64,000 nt of DNA from Corynebacterium aurimucosum ATCC 700975 (GTDB lineage Bacteria; Actinomycetota; Actinomycetes; Mycobacteriales; Mycobacteriaceae), in NCBI RefSeq assembly GCF_000022905.1, contig NC_012590.1, positions 310,001-374,000 on the forward strand. The letters run 5' to 3'. Positions 35,564 to 43,779 of this stretch are shown one piece after another. The position numbers were made by a program, and so were the translations under genes. Below the pieces are notes generated by a model. That model saw nothing but the letters and a program-made list of their open reading frames with translations, searched no databases and was not told the DNA's origin. Numbering within the stretch: position 1 is the stretch's first letter; each line of letters opens with the position of its first letter.

Positions 35564-36583
35564 CTAATACCCCAGCGCAAGGGCCGCCACGCCAAGGCCG
35601 AGAGCGCCGCGGGCAATGTAGTGCAGCACCTCGGGGGAGAAGGAGACGCCGAAGCCGCCGCTGTCCAGCATGGACATGCTGTCTACCTGTGCCGGGCGGG
35701 AACGCTTAAACGACGCCCAGCTAAGACCGGCGATGATGAGCGCCACTGCGATGGCGGAGAGCTTCCACACCAAGAGGAGGACACCGGCACCAAGGAGCGC
35801 CGTGCCCACAGAAGCGATAAGGGGAAGGCCCCAGTCGGGCCATGCATCGTCGCTGACGCGGCCGAAGGAGGCGGCGCGCCCAACCGCCGCGCCGACGAGA
35901 CTCCACGCGGACATGAATCCGACGATAGCCAGCGCCCCGAGCTGTGGGGCGAACCCCAATGATAAACCGAGGGCCGCGAGCGCACCGACGCCGATGTACC
36001 ACCGTCGTCCCAGACGACGGAAGAAGAGACCCGTCAACGTGGAGGGCGCATGGGCGCGACGAGGAATCCAGGCGGACTGGCTCGCAATGGCATCAGAGGT
36101 GACCTCCGAATCGAGAAGGCCTAGGCCAGATCCACCGACCAGGCGCGTGCGCCCAGCGCTGAGAAGCGAAGCCAGCGTGAACGAGCGCCACCCCACGACG
36201 AAACGCAGGGCTGGGACTGCCAGCGCGAACCACGGGGATAGCCCGGTGGACACGCAGATGCCGAGGCCCAAGACCCCGAAGCCGATCAGCTGCGCCCATG
36301 TGATCCAGTCCGTGCCGCGGAGCCAGCCGCGCGGGCGATCAACGTACACCCAGCGCTCCCGGGATAGCGCGCGCAGGGGATAGAGAACCTCGGTGAGCAC
36401 CATAAGCGCGAGCACTCCCACGATGCCGGCAATAGGAGCGATACCAGTCAGCGTGATGCGCGCCGGGATGATAGGCAGGACTGCGCCGACTTCTTGCCAG
36501 ACTGTGTAACCGAAGCCGATGAAAATGCCGGCGAGGATGAGATACCAGATGCCATCACCTAGCCGGGACAGTGTACGCATCAC
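35564..36583 (-). CDS. ABC transporter permease-like membrane protein
   Basis: 339 residues with about nine hydrophobic segments, among them IWYLILAGIFIGFGYTVW, IAPIAGIVGVLALMVLTEVL, LIGFGVLGLGICVST, LALGLSLGFAPQLGALAIVG and ALIIAGLSWASF. No recognisable EAA loop; assignment as permease rests on its coupling to the preceding ATPase gene, whose stop overlaps its start (GTGATG). Exporter of a drug or peptide is an inference from the following ABC-F gene. The start may be GTG 36583 or ATG 36580. Confidence 0.75.
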   Translation of the reverse strand: MMRTLSRLGDGIWYLILAGIFIGFGYTVWQEVGAVLPIIPARITLTGIAPIAGIVGVLALMVLTEVLYPLRALSRERWVYVDRPRGWLRGTDWITWAQLIGFGVLGLGICVSTGLSPWFALAVPALRFVVGWRSFTLASLLSAGRTRLVGGSGLGLLDSEVTSDAIASQSAWIPRRAHAPSTLTGLFFRRLGRRWYIGVGALAALGLSLGFAPQLGALAIVGFMSAWSLVGAAVGRAASFGRVSDDAWPDWGLPLIASVGTALLGAGVLLLVWKLSAIAVALIIAGLSWASFKRSRPAQVDSMSMLDSGGFGVSFSPEVLHYIARGALGLGVAALALGY

Positions 36584-37158
36584 AGCTGCACCACCTCGTC
36601 GCAGGCCTGGGTGATGGTGTCGGAATGCGAGGCCACGACGATGCAGCGATTCTCCTCGTCGGCTAGGTAGCGCAATTCGCTGGCGAGAAACTCGGTCCAG
36701 GCGGTGTCGAGGTGGCGCTCGGGCTCGTCGATAAGCACTGCACGTGCCGGCTGGTATAGTTGCGCGGCCAGAAAAACGCGTTGGCGCTGGCCCGAGGACA
36801 GGCGCGAGGCGGGGTGCGGAAGGAGAGGCTCAAGCGTCCAGAGTTCGCAGAGCTTGGCGACGTCCACCCCTGCCGCCTTCCCCATCAAGTCCAGGTGCTC
36901 GCCAACGGTGAGGTCGGGGAGGAAAACCGGCTCGGCAACCGTAATCACAGCACCCGGCTGTTCCTTCGTGCCGATAGGATGTCCGTCCCACTCCACTGCT
37001 CCATCGAGAGGGGCAAGCTCCCCGCCGAGCGTTGCGAGCAACGTGGACTTACCTGAACCATTGGGCCCAGCGAGGCCATAAATGTGGCCTGGGGCGAAGT
37101 CCTTCTCAAGATGTCCAAGGGGCGTGGAATGCCCATAATCGGCGTCGATGGAAAGCAT
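36580..37158 (-). CDS. ABC transporter ATP-binding protein
   Basis: 192 residues, short for an ABC ATPase but with all motifs: Walker A LAGPNGSGKSTLLATL, Q-loop region ITVAEPVFLPDLTVGEHL, signature LSSGQRQRVFLAAQL, Walker B AVLIDEPERHLD and H-loop VASHSD. First gene of the minus-strand operon ABC ATPase - permease - ABC-F. A TAAGGAG lies unusually far (14 bases) before ATG 37158. The combination suggests export plus ribosome protection. Confidence 0.9.
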   Translation of the reverse strand: MLSIDADYGHSTPLGHLEKDFAPGHIYGLAGPNGSGKSTLLATLGGELAPLDGAVEWDGHPIGTKEQPGAVITVAEPVFLPDLTVGEHLDLMGKAAGVDVAKLCELWTLEPLLPHPASRLSSGQRQRVFLAAQLYQPARAVLIDEPERHLDTAWTEFLASELRYLADEENRCIVVASHSDTITQACDEVVQL

Positions 37159-37268
37159 TGCTGGGCAGCGATCTCCTTACACTGTGCGGCTAGAAAATAG
37201 TTAAAACTTATTGATTGAGTGTAGCAAAATGCACGCCCTGAACGTTCTTCTAGAGGCGGGAAACACCC

Positions 37269-37297
37269 TTGGGATTGGTGCTATGAGCTGCTAAAAT
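37269..37297 (+). promoter_or_regulatory. Promoter of the tandem VbhA-like genes
   Basis: TTGGGA (37269-37274), 17-base spacer, TAAAAT (37292-37297); predicted transcript starts about 30 bases before the first small gene, which has GGGAGGG as ribosome site. Confidence 0.6.
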
Positions 37298-37334
37298 GAG
37301 AGCAACTAAAGCTGGTAATTCGGGGAGGGCGTAG

Positions 37335-37514
37335 TTGGCAAGGGCAGCAAGTCAACAGAAGAGCGTTGAGGAAAGCGTGACTTTTGCGAAGGGGGTTTCT
37401 CTGTTGGCTGGCCACGAAATGACTGCGGAGCAGGAAGCGCTTGTCCGTGCCGTCGTTTCAGGTGAGATGACGGTCGAGGAAGCAATTGCTATCGCTAAGG
37501 CGCAAGTTAAATAG
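37335..37514 (+). CDS. VbhA-like small antitoxin, copy 1
   Basis: 59 residues from TTG 37335 (ribosome site GGGAGGG five bases upstream). Core: FAKGVSLLAGHEMTAEQEAL followed by VRAVVSGEMTVEEAIAIAKA. The pattern hydrophobic helix - LxGhxhTxE - helix - GEhTxEEAI matches the antitoxin_VbhA domain, which covers the ATP pocket of Fic AMP-transferase toxins. No Fic gene is present nearby. The gene is short and begins with TTG, so it would be missed by most callers. A paralogue follows 57 bases later. Family call is by pattern only. Confidence 0.55.
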   Translation: MARAASQQKSVEESVTFAKGVSLLAGHEMTAEQEALVRAVVSGEMTVEEAIAIAKAQVK

Positions 37515-37570
37515 GGATTGCTTCAATTATCGTGCCGCCAGAAATGCTATTTCGTCGCGTTAGGAGTCGT

Positions 37571-37762
37571 GTGTTGAATTCGAATCAAGTACAAAATGAA
37601 GACCCTGAGCGGGATCCGCTAGCGCTGAGTGATGCTGCACTACGTTTGGCAGGCCACGATGTTACTGATGAGCATGTGCGCCAGCTGGGTCGCGAGGTGG
37701 CCGCAGGGGCACTATCCGCCGGCGAAGCTATCGCTCGTGTTCGGCCTGCTTCGCTGAAGTAG
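37571..37762 (+). CDS. VbhA-like small antitoxin, copy 2
   Basis: 63 residues from GTG 37571 (AGGAG four bases upstream; TTG 37574 is an alternative). Core LSDAALRLAGHDVTDEHVRQ then LGREVAAGALSAGEAIARVR aligns with copy 1: A-hydrophobic-LAGH-x-hT-x-E/D, then a second helix with G-x-h-o-x-x-EAIA. Codon use is GC-rich like the chromosome. No toxin gene accompanies the pair, so they may be orphan antitoxins or independent regulators. Confidence 0.55.
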   Translation: MLNSNQVQNEDPERDPLALSDAALRLAGHDVTDEHVRQLGREVAAGALSAGEAIARVRPASLK

Positions 37763-37802
37763 AGCGAGAGTTCGTCGGAAAGCGCAGCACCTAGGTGCGG
37801 GG

Positions 37803-38642
37803 CTAGCCCTTGTTGCGGAAGACGAAGATGGAGGAGAAGTCCTGGTCGCCGTGGCCCATGGCCTGCTGCTCCTCAAAGCGTTCGATGGCGGCGGCCACCG
37901 CAGGCAGCGGCTTGTTGGCGGTCATCTCCATGAGCTTGGCGTCCTTGCACAGGGCATCCACGGTGAAGTCACCCGGAGTGGTGTTGCGCTCGCCGGTGAT
38001 GAACGGCCCCTTCATGTTCTTCATGAAGGCCAGGCCGGTGATGTCGAGCATCTCGAGGATGACCTCGGAATCGAGGCCCTCAGACTCACCGAGGTGCAGT
38101 GCCTCCAGCACTCCCTCCGCAGTAACGGCGAGGGCTAGGTTGGCCAGGAGTTTGCCAATCGCCGCGGTGGCGGCGGATTCTACGCCGATGAGCTTGTTCT
38201 CGTCGGCCCAGAGCTCGGCAATGGTCATGGCGAGCTCGCGGCGGTCGTCGTCAGGCGTGCCCACATAGACGCCGAGCTTGCCTTCGCGCGCCGGGCCAAG
38301 CGAGCCAACGACGGGCGCGTGGACATAAGAGTCGACCGCTGCGGCGAATTCGCGGGCGGCCTCGGGGGAAACGGTCGTGGTATCGATCCAGGTCACACCC
38401 TCGGGGATGAGGTTGGTATCAATGACTTGCTCACGGATGTCATCGGGCCCAAAGAGCGAGGTGATGATGACCTCTGCGCCCTCCACGGCGGCGGTGGGGG
38501 AATCGGCGAGGGCAGCGCCGGCGTCGACCAGCGGCTGCGCGCGCTCGGCGGTGCGGTTCCACACGGTGAGCTCATGGTTCTTGAGGAGGTGTCGGGCGAG
38601 CTCGGTGCCCATACGGCCAGTACCAAGGAATGCAATCTTCAT
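37803..38642 (-). CDS. NAD(P)-dependent beta-hydroxyacid dehydrogenase family protein
   Basis: 279 residues: Rossmann motif KIAFLGTGRMGTELARHLLK, VWNRTAERAQPLVDAGAAL, IITSLFGPDDIREQVI, substrate region TWIDTTTVSPEAAREFAA, and the catalytic Lys segment IGKLLANLALAVTAEGVLEAL. This is the 3-hydroxyisobutyrate/6-phosphogluconate dehydrogenase-like superfamily, which also includes imine reductases and glyoxylate reductases; substrate unassigned. ATG 38642 starts the Rossmann fold and lies seven bases after CACACT, compatible with a leaderless mRNA; the frame stays open far upstream but crosses the divergent SMR gene. Confidence 0.88.
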   Translation of the reverse strand: MKIAFLGTGRMGTELARHLLKNHELTVWNRTAERAQPLVDAGAALADSPTAAVEGAEVIITSLFGPDDIREQVIDTNLIPEGVTWIDTTTVSPEAAREFAAAVDSYVHAPVVGSLGPAREGKLGVYVGTPDDDRRELAMTIAELWADENKLIGVESAATAAIGKLLANLALAVTAEGVLEALHLGESEGLDSEVILEMLDITGLAFMKNMKGPFITGERNTTPGDFTVDALCKDAKLMEMTANKPLPAVAAAIERFEEQQAMGHGDQDFSSIFVFRNKG

Positions 38643-38715
38643 GCCGCCCAGTGTGCCATCATTGTGGGCAGGCTCGCCGCGATTCATGCGAGCCCCGGAC
38701 GAGGGAGGCTGAGAA

Positions 38716-39030
38716 ATGGCGTGGTTCGTGTTGATTTTCTCCGGTGCCTTTGAGGCTGTGTGGGCAGCAGCGCTGGATAAGTCGGAGGGCTTTAGCCGCC
38801 TGTGGCCCTCGGTGATCTTTTTCGTTGCCTGCGCCATTTCGATGGGCGGGCTGGGCTGGGCCATGAAGTCCATCCCCGTGGGCACCGCATATGCGGTGTG
38901 GGCCGGCGTGGGCGCGGTGGTTACCGTCATCTATTCCTTCGCCGCCGGACATGAGGCGGCCACGGTATGGAAGGTGCTATTCCTCGCCATGATCATTGGT
39001 GGGATCGTGGGCCTGAAGGTGGTGCACTAG
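38716..39030 (+). CDS. Small multidrug resistance family exporter, SugE/Gdx-like
   Basis: 104 residues, four membrane helices. Essential Glu in LIFSGAFEAVWAAALDKSEG (near 13), MKSIPVGTAYAVWAGVGAVV in helix 3, and LFLAMIIGGIVGLKVV in helix 4. The GAFEAVWAAALDKS and GTAYAVWAG segments are those of the SugE/Gdx branch (guanidinium exporters) rather than EmrE. Works as a dual-topology dimer in the inner membrane. GGAGG precedes ATG 38716. Only 73 bases separate it from the divergent dehydrogenase, leaving no room for a guanidine riboswitch. A strong terminator follows. Confidence 0.88.
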   Translation: MAWFVLIFSGAFEAVWAAALDKSEGFSRLWPSVIFFVACAISMGGLGWAMKSIPVGTAYAVWAGVGAVVTVIYSFAAGHEAATVWKVLFLAMIIGGIVGLKVVH

Positions 39031-39136
39031 GAGGCTCCGTCGGAAACGACGAAGGAGAATCGTTGTATCGGTGAGTGGATGCCTATGTACTTGCATAGTA
39101 GACTTCTGGATATCAAGCCGTAAGGCAAATAGGCTC

Positions 39137-39159
39137 TGGCCCCAGCGATGCTGGGGCCA
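39137..39159 (+). terminator. Terminator after the SMR gene
   Basis: Perfect 10-bp stem TGGCCCCAGC (39137-39146) / GCTGGGGCCA (39150-39159), loop GAT, followed by TCTTTTATTT. Confidence 0.88.
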
Positions 39160-39193
39160 TCTTTTATTTGGCCTTAGCTAGCTCGATAGAGAA

Positions 39194-39346
39194 TCATAAG
39201 CCCATTGTGACACGCCTCGGACATGAGGACGAGCTTGATTGGGAAAGATAGCTGTACAGCGTGGTTCTGCCAATACCTAACTTGTGGGCTACTTCTGTTT
39301 TAGGAACTCTTTCCCCGACCAACTGAAGTGCCTGGACCAGCTGCAC
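39194..39346 (-). pseudogene. Serine resolvase C-terminal relic
   Basis: Minus-strand frame reads VQLVQALQLVGERVPKTEVA then HKLGIGRTTLYSYLSQ before a stop at 39194. This aligns with the helix-turn-helix end of the resolvase at 41467-42020 (QLAQAQEWVGAGVPKAEVAR, RFGIGRTTLYTYF) with roughly three-quarters base identity. The catalytic domain is absent, so it is a decayed second copy. The remaining sequence of the 39.03-39.43 kb interval shows no other gene. Confidence 0.75.
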
Positions 39347-39434
39347 ATCGCTTCACACTTTCGACCTCACAAACCCCCACCTGCCGCTATACTGACCCTA
39401 TCTAGACTGAATATGTACCACCTTTAGGAGAAAA

Positions 39435-41036
39435 ATGAAGATCAAGAACCTTGGCATAGCTACTTTTGCCGCTATTTCTTCCCTTTCTATAGCTGCCAAT
39501 TCAACGGCCATTGCCGACGAATTTCATGGTTATTGGGTAAAGGGGAGAATCCTCGATACCTATAATAGGCTTGGGGGCTACAAGACTTTTGGAAACGCTA
39601 ACACTGAAGAAAGAGATGCTGCTAGAGGCGGAAAATTTCAGAACTTTCAGAACAATGCGTCAATCTACTGGCATCCTTCGGTATCGAATGGGACGGCTCG
39701 CCAAGTCGGAGGGCGGATTCGAGACAAATGGGAAGACTACGACTGGGAGCATGGTCATTTAAAATATCCAACTACAGATGAGCTCCCGACTCGTACCGCT
39801 GGTGGTCGCTTCAATCATTTTGAGGGCGGTTCCATCTATTGGAGCCCCGCAACCGGCGCTCACACCATACAAGGTATGATTCGCGACCGTTGGGCAGCCC
39901 AAGACTGGGAAGTGGGGTCACTGGGATTTCCCACCACGGATGAGAGAGCCACTCCTAACGGGGTCGGCAACTTCAATCATTTTGAGGGCGGTTCCATCTA
40001 TTGGAGCCCCGCAACCGGCGCTCACACCGTCCAAGGAAGAATCCGTGATTATTGGGCGAAGGTGGGGTGGGAAAAAAGCCGCTTTGGTTTCCCTGTAAGC
40101 GAAGAATACAAAGTTAGTGGCGGTGCGATACAACAAAACTTCCAGGGAGAAGATTTGCAATGGGTTCCTTCGAATTCATCTCAGCTTGCTCCATATAATC
40201 CTCGATACGGGAGCTACGATCAGCAATATTTACTATTTGACCAGAATGAGCGTTGGACACCGCAATCCATAAACAGAGAAGTCGTCACGCATTTCAACCA
40301 GTACTTCACATTCACTGGATGTCCTGATGAAATCAACGTTGGAGCAGAGTGTGTCTTAGATACAGTCGGAGGCATATACGCGCCGATTAGAATTGAAGCA
40401 ATATCTGCTGATGGGTTCAGCATTCGTTCTTTGGAAGGGCATCCCGAGGGGGCTGACCGTCTTATCAACTTCAAGTTCACTACTTATTACTACAACGGGG
40501 CAACAAACATCCGTCTTCGAGTTCAAGCCTCCGGTCCGGCATCTCGTGCGTCTAACCTTGGCCCATTTAACTCAGAAACCATTGCCCGATATTCGTGGTC
40601 AACGTTCTCGAAAAACTTACAGAATCGGATCAATAACGCCTCGACAACCTATATCACTAGCGACAAATCTACACCTCCTGCTCAGGCTTTCCGAGCTATT
40701 TCGCCGCAGGACGCAACTCCTCCCCCAAATGACCCCGGCGTAGAGACAGACGTCATTGATCCAGCGAACGTAGACACCTCCAAGATTACGAATAAGGTTC
40801 CTTTATATCCCATTGGCACGGACAATGCTGAGTTAGAGAAGAGTCTCGGAACAGCGGATATCCCAGCTATTTCTGCTCCGGAAGAAACCACGACCCTAGA
40901 AACAGAAATACCGGCTGATAACAGGGAAGGCTCAAAGAGTCCTGGGACCACGGAATCCGAAAATATAGATTCAAAACCTTATAAAACAACCACCGCAACA
41001 CCGAACAACATTGGCCAGGGCCTGCTCTCCCCTTAA
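39435..41036 (+). CDS. Secreted LGFP-repeat cell-wall protein
   Basis: 533 residues. Signal peptide about 1-27 (LGIATFAAISSLSIAANSTA, cleavage after AIA). Residues 30-245 hold four LGFP repeats of about 54 residues, e.g. GRFNHFEGGSIYWSPATGAH and GSLGFPTTDE, FGFPVSEEYKV; such repeats anchor proteins to the corynebacterial cell wall or trehalose-mycolate layer. Residues about 250-400 form a further domain with a Cys pair in FTGCPDEINVGAECVLD, probably a disulfide. The tail (400-533) is Thr/Pro/Ser/Glu-rich and disordered. The gene is AT-rich relative to its neighbours and sits between two resolvase relics. AGGAG precedes ATG 39435. Target or partner of the second domain is unknown. Confidence 0.88.
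   Translation: MKIKNLGIATFAAISSLSIAANSTAIADEFHGYWVKGRILDTYNRLGGYKTFGNANTEERDAARGGKFQNFQNNASIYWHPSVSNGTARQVGGRIRDKWEDYDWEHGHLKYPTTDELPTRTAGGRFNHFEGGSIYWSPATGAHTIQGMIRDRWAAQDWEVGSLGFPTTDERATPNGVGNFNHFEGGSIYWSPATGAHTVQGRIRDYWAKVGWEKSRFGFPVSEEYKVSGGAIQQNFQGEDLQWVPSNSSQLAPYNPRYGSYDQQYLLFDQNERWTPQSINREVVTHFNQYFTFTGCPDEINVGAECVLDTVGGIYAPIRIEAISADGFSIRSLEGHPEGADRLINFKFTTYYYNGATNIRLRVQASGPASRASNLGPFNSETIARYSWSTFSKNLQNRINNASTTYITSDKSTPPAQAFRAISPQDATPPPNDPGVETDVIDPANVDTSKITNKVPLYPIGTDNAELEKSLGTADIPAISAPEETTTLETEIPADNREGSKSPGTTESENIDSKPYKTTTATPNNIGQGLLSP
39809..40028 (+). repeat. Exact 58-bp internal direct repeat in the LGFP gene
   Basis: 39809-39866 and 39971-40028 are identical and 162 bases (54 codons) apart, encoding FNHFEGGSIYWSPATGAHT twice. 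Identity at silent sites points to recent duplication or gene conversion of one LGFP unit. Confidence 0.9.
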
Positions 41037-41093
41037 GTTGACTTGGCGAAAAAATAGGGTTGCTAGGTTGAAAATAGCTCCAAATTCCGGATA

Positions 41094-41423
41094 TTGAAAG
41101 GAAAAATATTGTTGTATATGGTGCCCGGACTGCTAGCTGGAGTTGTCTTCTACTTTATTCTCACAGCGCTAAATTGGGGCGTTGAGACAATATCGTCAAA
41201 AAGATACCGGTTACGAGCGTATGGTCGACTCCTCTTCCAGTGCCTTGCCGCTATCGCTTACACCATTTTTTTGGTCACTGCTGGCGGCGGGGGCGATTCG
41301 GCAACTCAGATGCAGGTCAGCGGTTTCATACTGGCTGGATGCATCTTAAGCCTCATCACATCAATTACAGATAGACCTCACACCCGGGAAAAAGCCCAAA
41401 CAAATGAGCATGAAGACGAATGA
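41094..41423 (+). CDS. Small membrane protein downstream of the LGFP gene
   Basis: About 100-109 residues with three hydrophobic segments: LLYMVPGLLAGVVFYFILTAL, LFQCLAAIAYTIFLVTAGGG and QVSGFILAGCILSLITSI, and a charged tail ending HEDE. Start uncertain: TTG 41094, TTG 41109/41112 (after AAAGGAAAA) or ATG 41118. AT-rich like the neighbouring LGFP gene, from which it is separated by 57 bases, so probably co-transcribed. Function unknown. Confidence 0.65.
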   Translation: MKGKILLYMVPGLLAGVVFYFILTALNWGVETISSKRYRLRAYGRLLFQCLAAIAYTIFLVTAGGGGDSATQMQVSGFILAGCILSLITSITDRPHTREKAQTNEHEDE

Positions 41424-41466
41424 GAGTCCTGACGTTCGATCCAAGCCATAGTCCTCTGATGCATAC

Positions 41467-42020
41467 TTATCTCTCCTGTTTGAAGTAGGTATACAGCGTG
41501 GTTCTACCGATGCCGAACCTGCGGGCCACTTCCGCTTTAGGAACGCCTGCCCCGACCCATTCCTGCGCCTGGGCAAGCTGTTCATCAGTAAGGGCTTTCG
41601 CCCGGCCTTTGTATACGCCGCGTTCTTTTGCTCGCGCAATGCCTTCCGCCTGGCGCTCGCGGATAATGGAACGCTCGAACTCGGCGACAGAACCAAGCAG
41701 ACCAAGCATGAGTTTGGCGATGGGTGTGGAGGTCAAGGAGTAGGTTTGACCCTCTTTGAGAAACTTCACGGACACCTCACGTGCGGTGAGGTCATCAACT
41801 AGGCGGTGGAGGTCGATAAGGGAGCGTGCCAGCCTGTCCATGCTTGTGATGGTGAGTTGGTCACCAGGGCGCAGGTAGTTGAGTGCCCCGTCGAGGCCGG
41901 GGCGGTGCGTGGAGGAGTCACTAGCAGTGTCGGTGAAGCAGCGAAAGACTTTTTCTTTTTCAATGCCGCTATTTGTCGCTCTAGGTTTTGGTCTTTGGAG
42001 CTAACCCGTGCATATCCGAT
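41467..42020 (-). pseudogene. Frameshifted serine resolvase/invertase (Tn3-type)
   Basis: Minus-strand sequence reads IGYARVSSKDQNLERQIAAL (catalytic Ser in RVSS) in one frame, then after an A-rich stretch at about 41950-41966 continues in another frame as EKEKVFRCFTDTASDSSTHR, ...RPGDQLTITSMDRLARSLID, FERSIIRERQAEGIARAKER and the HTH KAEVARRFGIGRTTLYTYF. One base is missing relative to an intact gene. There is also no start codon: the codon before ATC-GGA is TAA, the end of a 23-codon ORF (42092-42021). An open segment from ATG 41841 to 41467 (124 residues) lacks the catalytic Ser. Site-specific recombination activity is therefore probably lost unless frameshifting occurs. Confidence 0.85.
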
Positions 42021-42150
42021 TTACTGCCCGGCTTTCGCCTCTGGCTGTTCGGGGATGTCTAGGGGTAGTGGCGGTTCTGTTCCGTTAGTCATGCACTAGC
42101 CCTACCGAACAGGCGGGACAATGAAGGGGTGCAATTCTCAAAGTGTTCTA

Positions 42151-42166
42151 CTGGGGTACACCCCAG
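42151..42166. promoter_or_regulatory. Palindrome upstream of the flavoprotein gene
   Basis: CTGGGGT-AC-ACCCCAG, 7-bp perfect arms, 55 bases before the ATG at 42221. A possible operator for that gene or part of an old resolution site of the adjacent resolvase. Confidence 0.4.
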
Positions 42167-42220
42167 CTAAACACCTCAACCAGTTGAACAAATGATGAAC
42201 AACAATAAGAAGGAAGAACC

Positions 42221-43654
42221 ATGACAAACGCCGTTATCGTTGGAGCAGGCCCTAATGGTTTAGTAGCGGCCCTTTTCCTCGCCGATCACGATATTGAGGT
42301 GACAATACTTGAAGCTAATTCTTCTATTGGAGGCGGTGCACGATCCGGGGAATACACGCTCCCCGGACTGACACATGACCACTGTTCAGCGTTTCATCCT
42401 TTCGGTGTCGGATCAAGTTTTTGGAAAGAGGTAGAACTAGAGAAGTACGGTTTAGAATGGGCATGGTCTGAAGTTGACTGCGCTCACCCTCTGGATGATG
42501 GACGGGCTGGGATCCTGTATAGGTCTCTAGACAAAACTGTCGAACATCTGGGAGTCGACGGAGACATCTGGAGAAAGATAGTCGGGAGCAACGTAAGGAA
42601 CTTCGACCTCCTGACGGAGGACATTTTCCGCCCACTTCTTCATATTCCTCAACACCCGGTCACTCTTGCCAAGTTCGCCCCATATGCTTCTCTGCCAGCC
42701 TCAACACTTATGCGCATGTTTAAAACCGAAGCGGGCAAAGCATTGTTTGGGGGAATCGCAGCCCACGCTTTTACCTCTCTCGACCGACCGCTAACTGCAT
42801 CGCTCGGAATAATGCTCGCTGCTGCAGCCCACCAGTGGGGTTGGCCGGTAGCAAAAGGAGGATCTGGCGCAATTGTAGCGGCTCTAGAAAAAGCTCTCAC
42901 CCAAAAGAACGTAACGATCCACACTAACAGTCCCGTTATTTCGAAAAGGGATATTCCAACCGCAGATCTTGTTCTTCTAGATCTTTCTCCCCAACAGATC
43001 CTCTCCTTATATGGAGATGAGATGCCATCAAGAATTAAAAAGCAATACTCAAATTTTAGATCTGGATCTTCCGCTTTCAAAGTTGACTATGCAATCAGCG
43101 GAGACATCCCTTGGAAAAATTCACATTGTAGACGTGCAGGCACTGTCCACCTTGGTGGCAATGCCAAAGAAACACTACTTTCCGAATCTTTAAGAGCTAA
43201 AGGAAAGATGCCTTCACGACCGTTCGTCCTTGTCGGACAGCAATATATGGCAGATCCTGCACGCAGCAATGGAAATCTAAATCCAATTTACGCATATGCG
43301 CATGTGCCTAAAGGATACTCAGGAGACGCTACAGGGCTAGTCACTGAACAAATAGAAAGATTTGCTCCAGGGTTCCGTGATCAAATTGTTATGAGCAAAA
43401 GTATTAACCCGCAGCAAATGGAATCGTCCAATAGGAACTTCCACAATGGGGACATTATTGGTGGAGAAAACGACGGACTACAGCTGGTATTTCGCCCTAG
43501 GATGACCACGAATCCATATTGGATTGGTGTGCAAGGTGTCTATATCTGTTCACATTCCTCTCCACCAGGGGCTGGAGTTCACGGACTATGTGGAAAAAAT
43601 GCCGCAACTGCGGCCTTTCGGGATCTCCAAAAAAGGATCCACTTAAGCAAATAA
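42221..43654 (+). CDS. FAD-dependent oxidoreductase, phytoene desaturase / PYROXD2-like
   Basis: 477 residues. N-terminal FAD motif AVIVGAGPNGLVAALFLADH with EANSSIGGGARSGEYTLPGL, a central region AHQWGWPVAKGGSGAIVAAL, LVLLDLSPQQILSLYGD, and C-terminal ICSHSSPPGAGVHGLCGKNA, the pattern of NAD(P)/FAD oxidoreductases related to CrtI-type desaturases. Substrate unknown; no carotenoid genes are adjacent. AAGGAAG precedes ATG 42221. Clearly AT-richer than the core genes, consistent with transfer. It lies next to the broken resolvase and has no obvious operon partner. Confidence 0.85.
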   Translation: MTNAVIVGAGPNGLVAALFLADHDIEVTILEANSSIGGGARSGEYTLPGLTHDHCSAFHPFGVGSSFWKEVELEKYGLEWAWSEVDCAHPLDDGRAGILYRSLDKTVEHLGVDGDIWRKIVGSNVRNFDLLTEDIFRPLLHIPQHPVTLAKFAPYASLPASTLMRMFKTEAGKALFGGIAAHAFTSLDRPLTASLGIMLAAAAHQWGWPVAKGGSGAIVAALEKALTQKNVTIHTNSPVISKRDIPTADLVLLDLSPQQILSLYGDEMPSRIKKQYSNFRSGSSAFKVDYAISGDIPWKNSHCRRAGTVHLGGNAKETLLSESLRAKGKMPSRPFVLVGQQYMADPARSNGNLNPIYAYAHVPKGYSGDATGLVTEQIERFAPGFRDQIVMSKSINPQQMESSNRNFHNGDIIGGENDGLQLVFRPRMTTNPYWIGVQGVYICSHSSPPGAGVHGLCGKNAATAAFRDLQKRIHLSK

Positions 43655-43779
43655 CACTTTACTCCGCCTGAACCACCGGCTAATATGCCCTCCTTACAAT
43701 TCATAACCACCAAAAAGGTGGTGACTTTAGTCGACTATGCATGATCTTCCATATTTATGGTGACCCCCTTCACATAACA

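Noticed and set aside
38643..38715. Guanidine riboswitch before the SugE/Gdx-like gene
   Set aside because: Only 73 bases to the divergent gene, with no room or conserved motifs for a known guanidine riboswitch.
42021..42092. 23-codon ORF (MTNGTEPPLPLDIPEQPEAK at its start) ahead of the resolvase
   Set aside because: No ribosome site or family match; kept only as a description of the resolvase junction, where its TAA abuts the truncated resolvase start.
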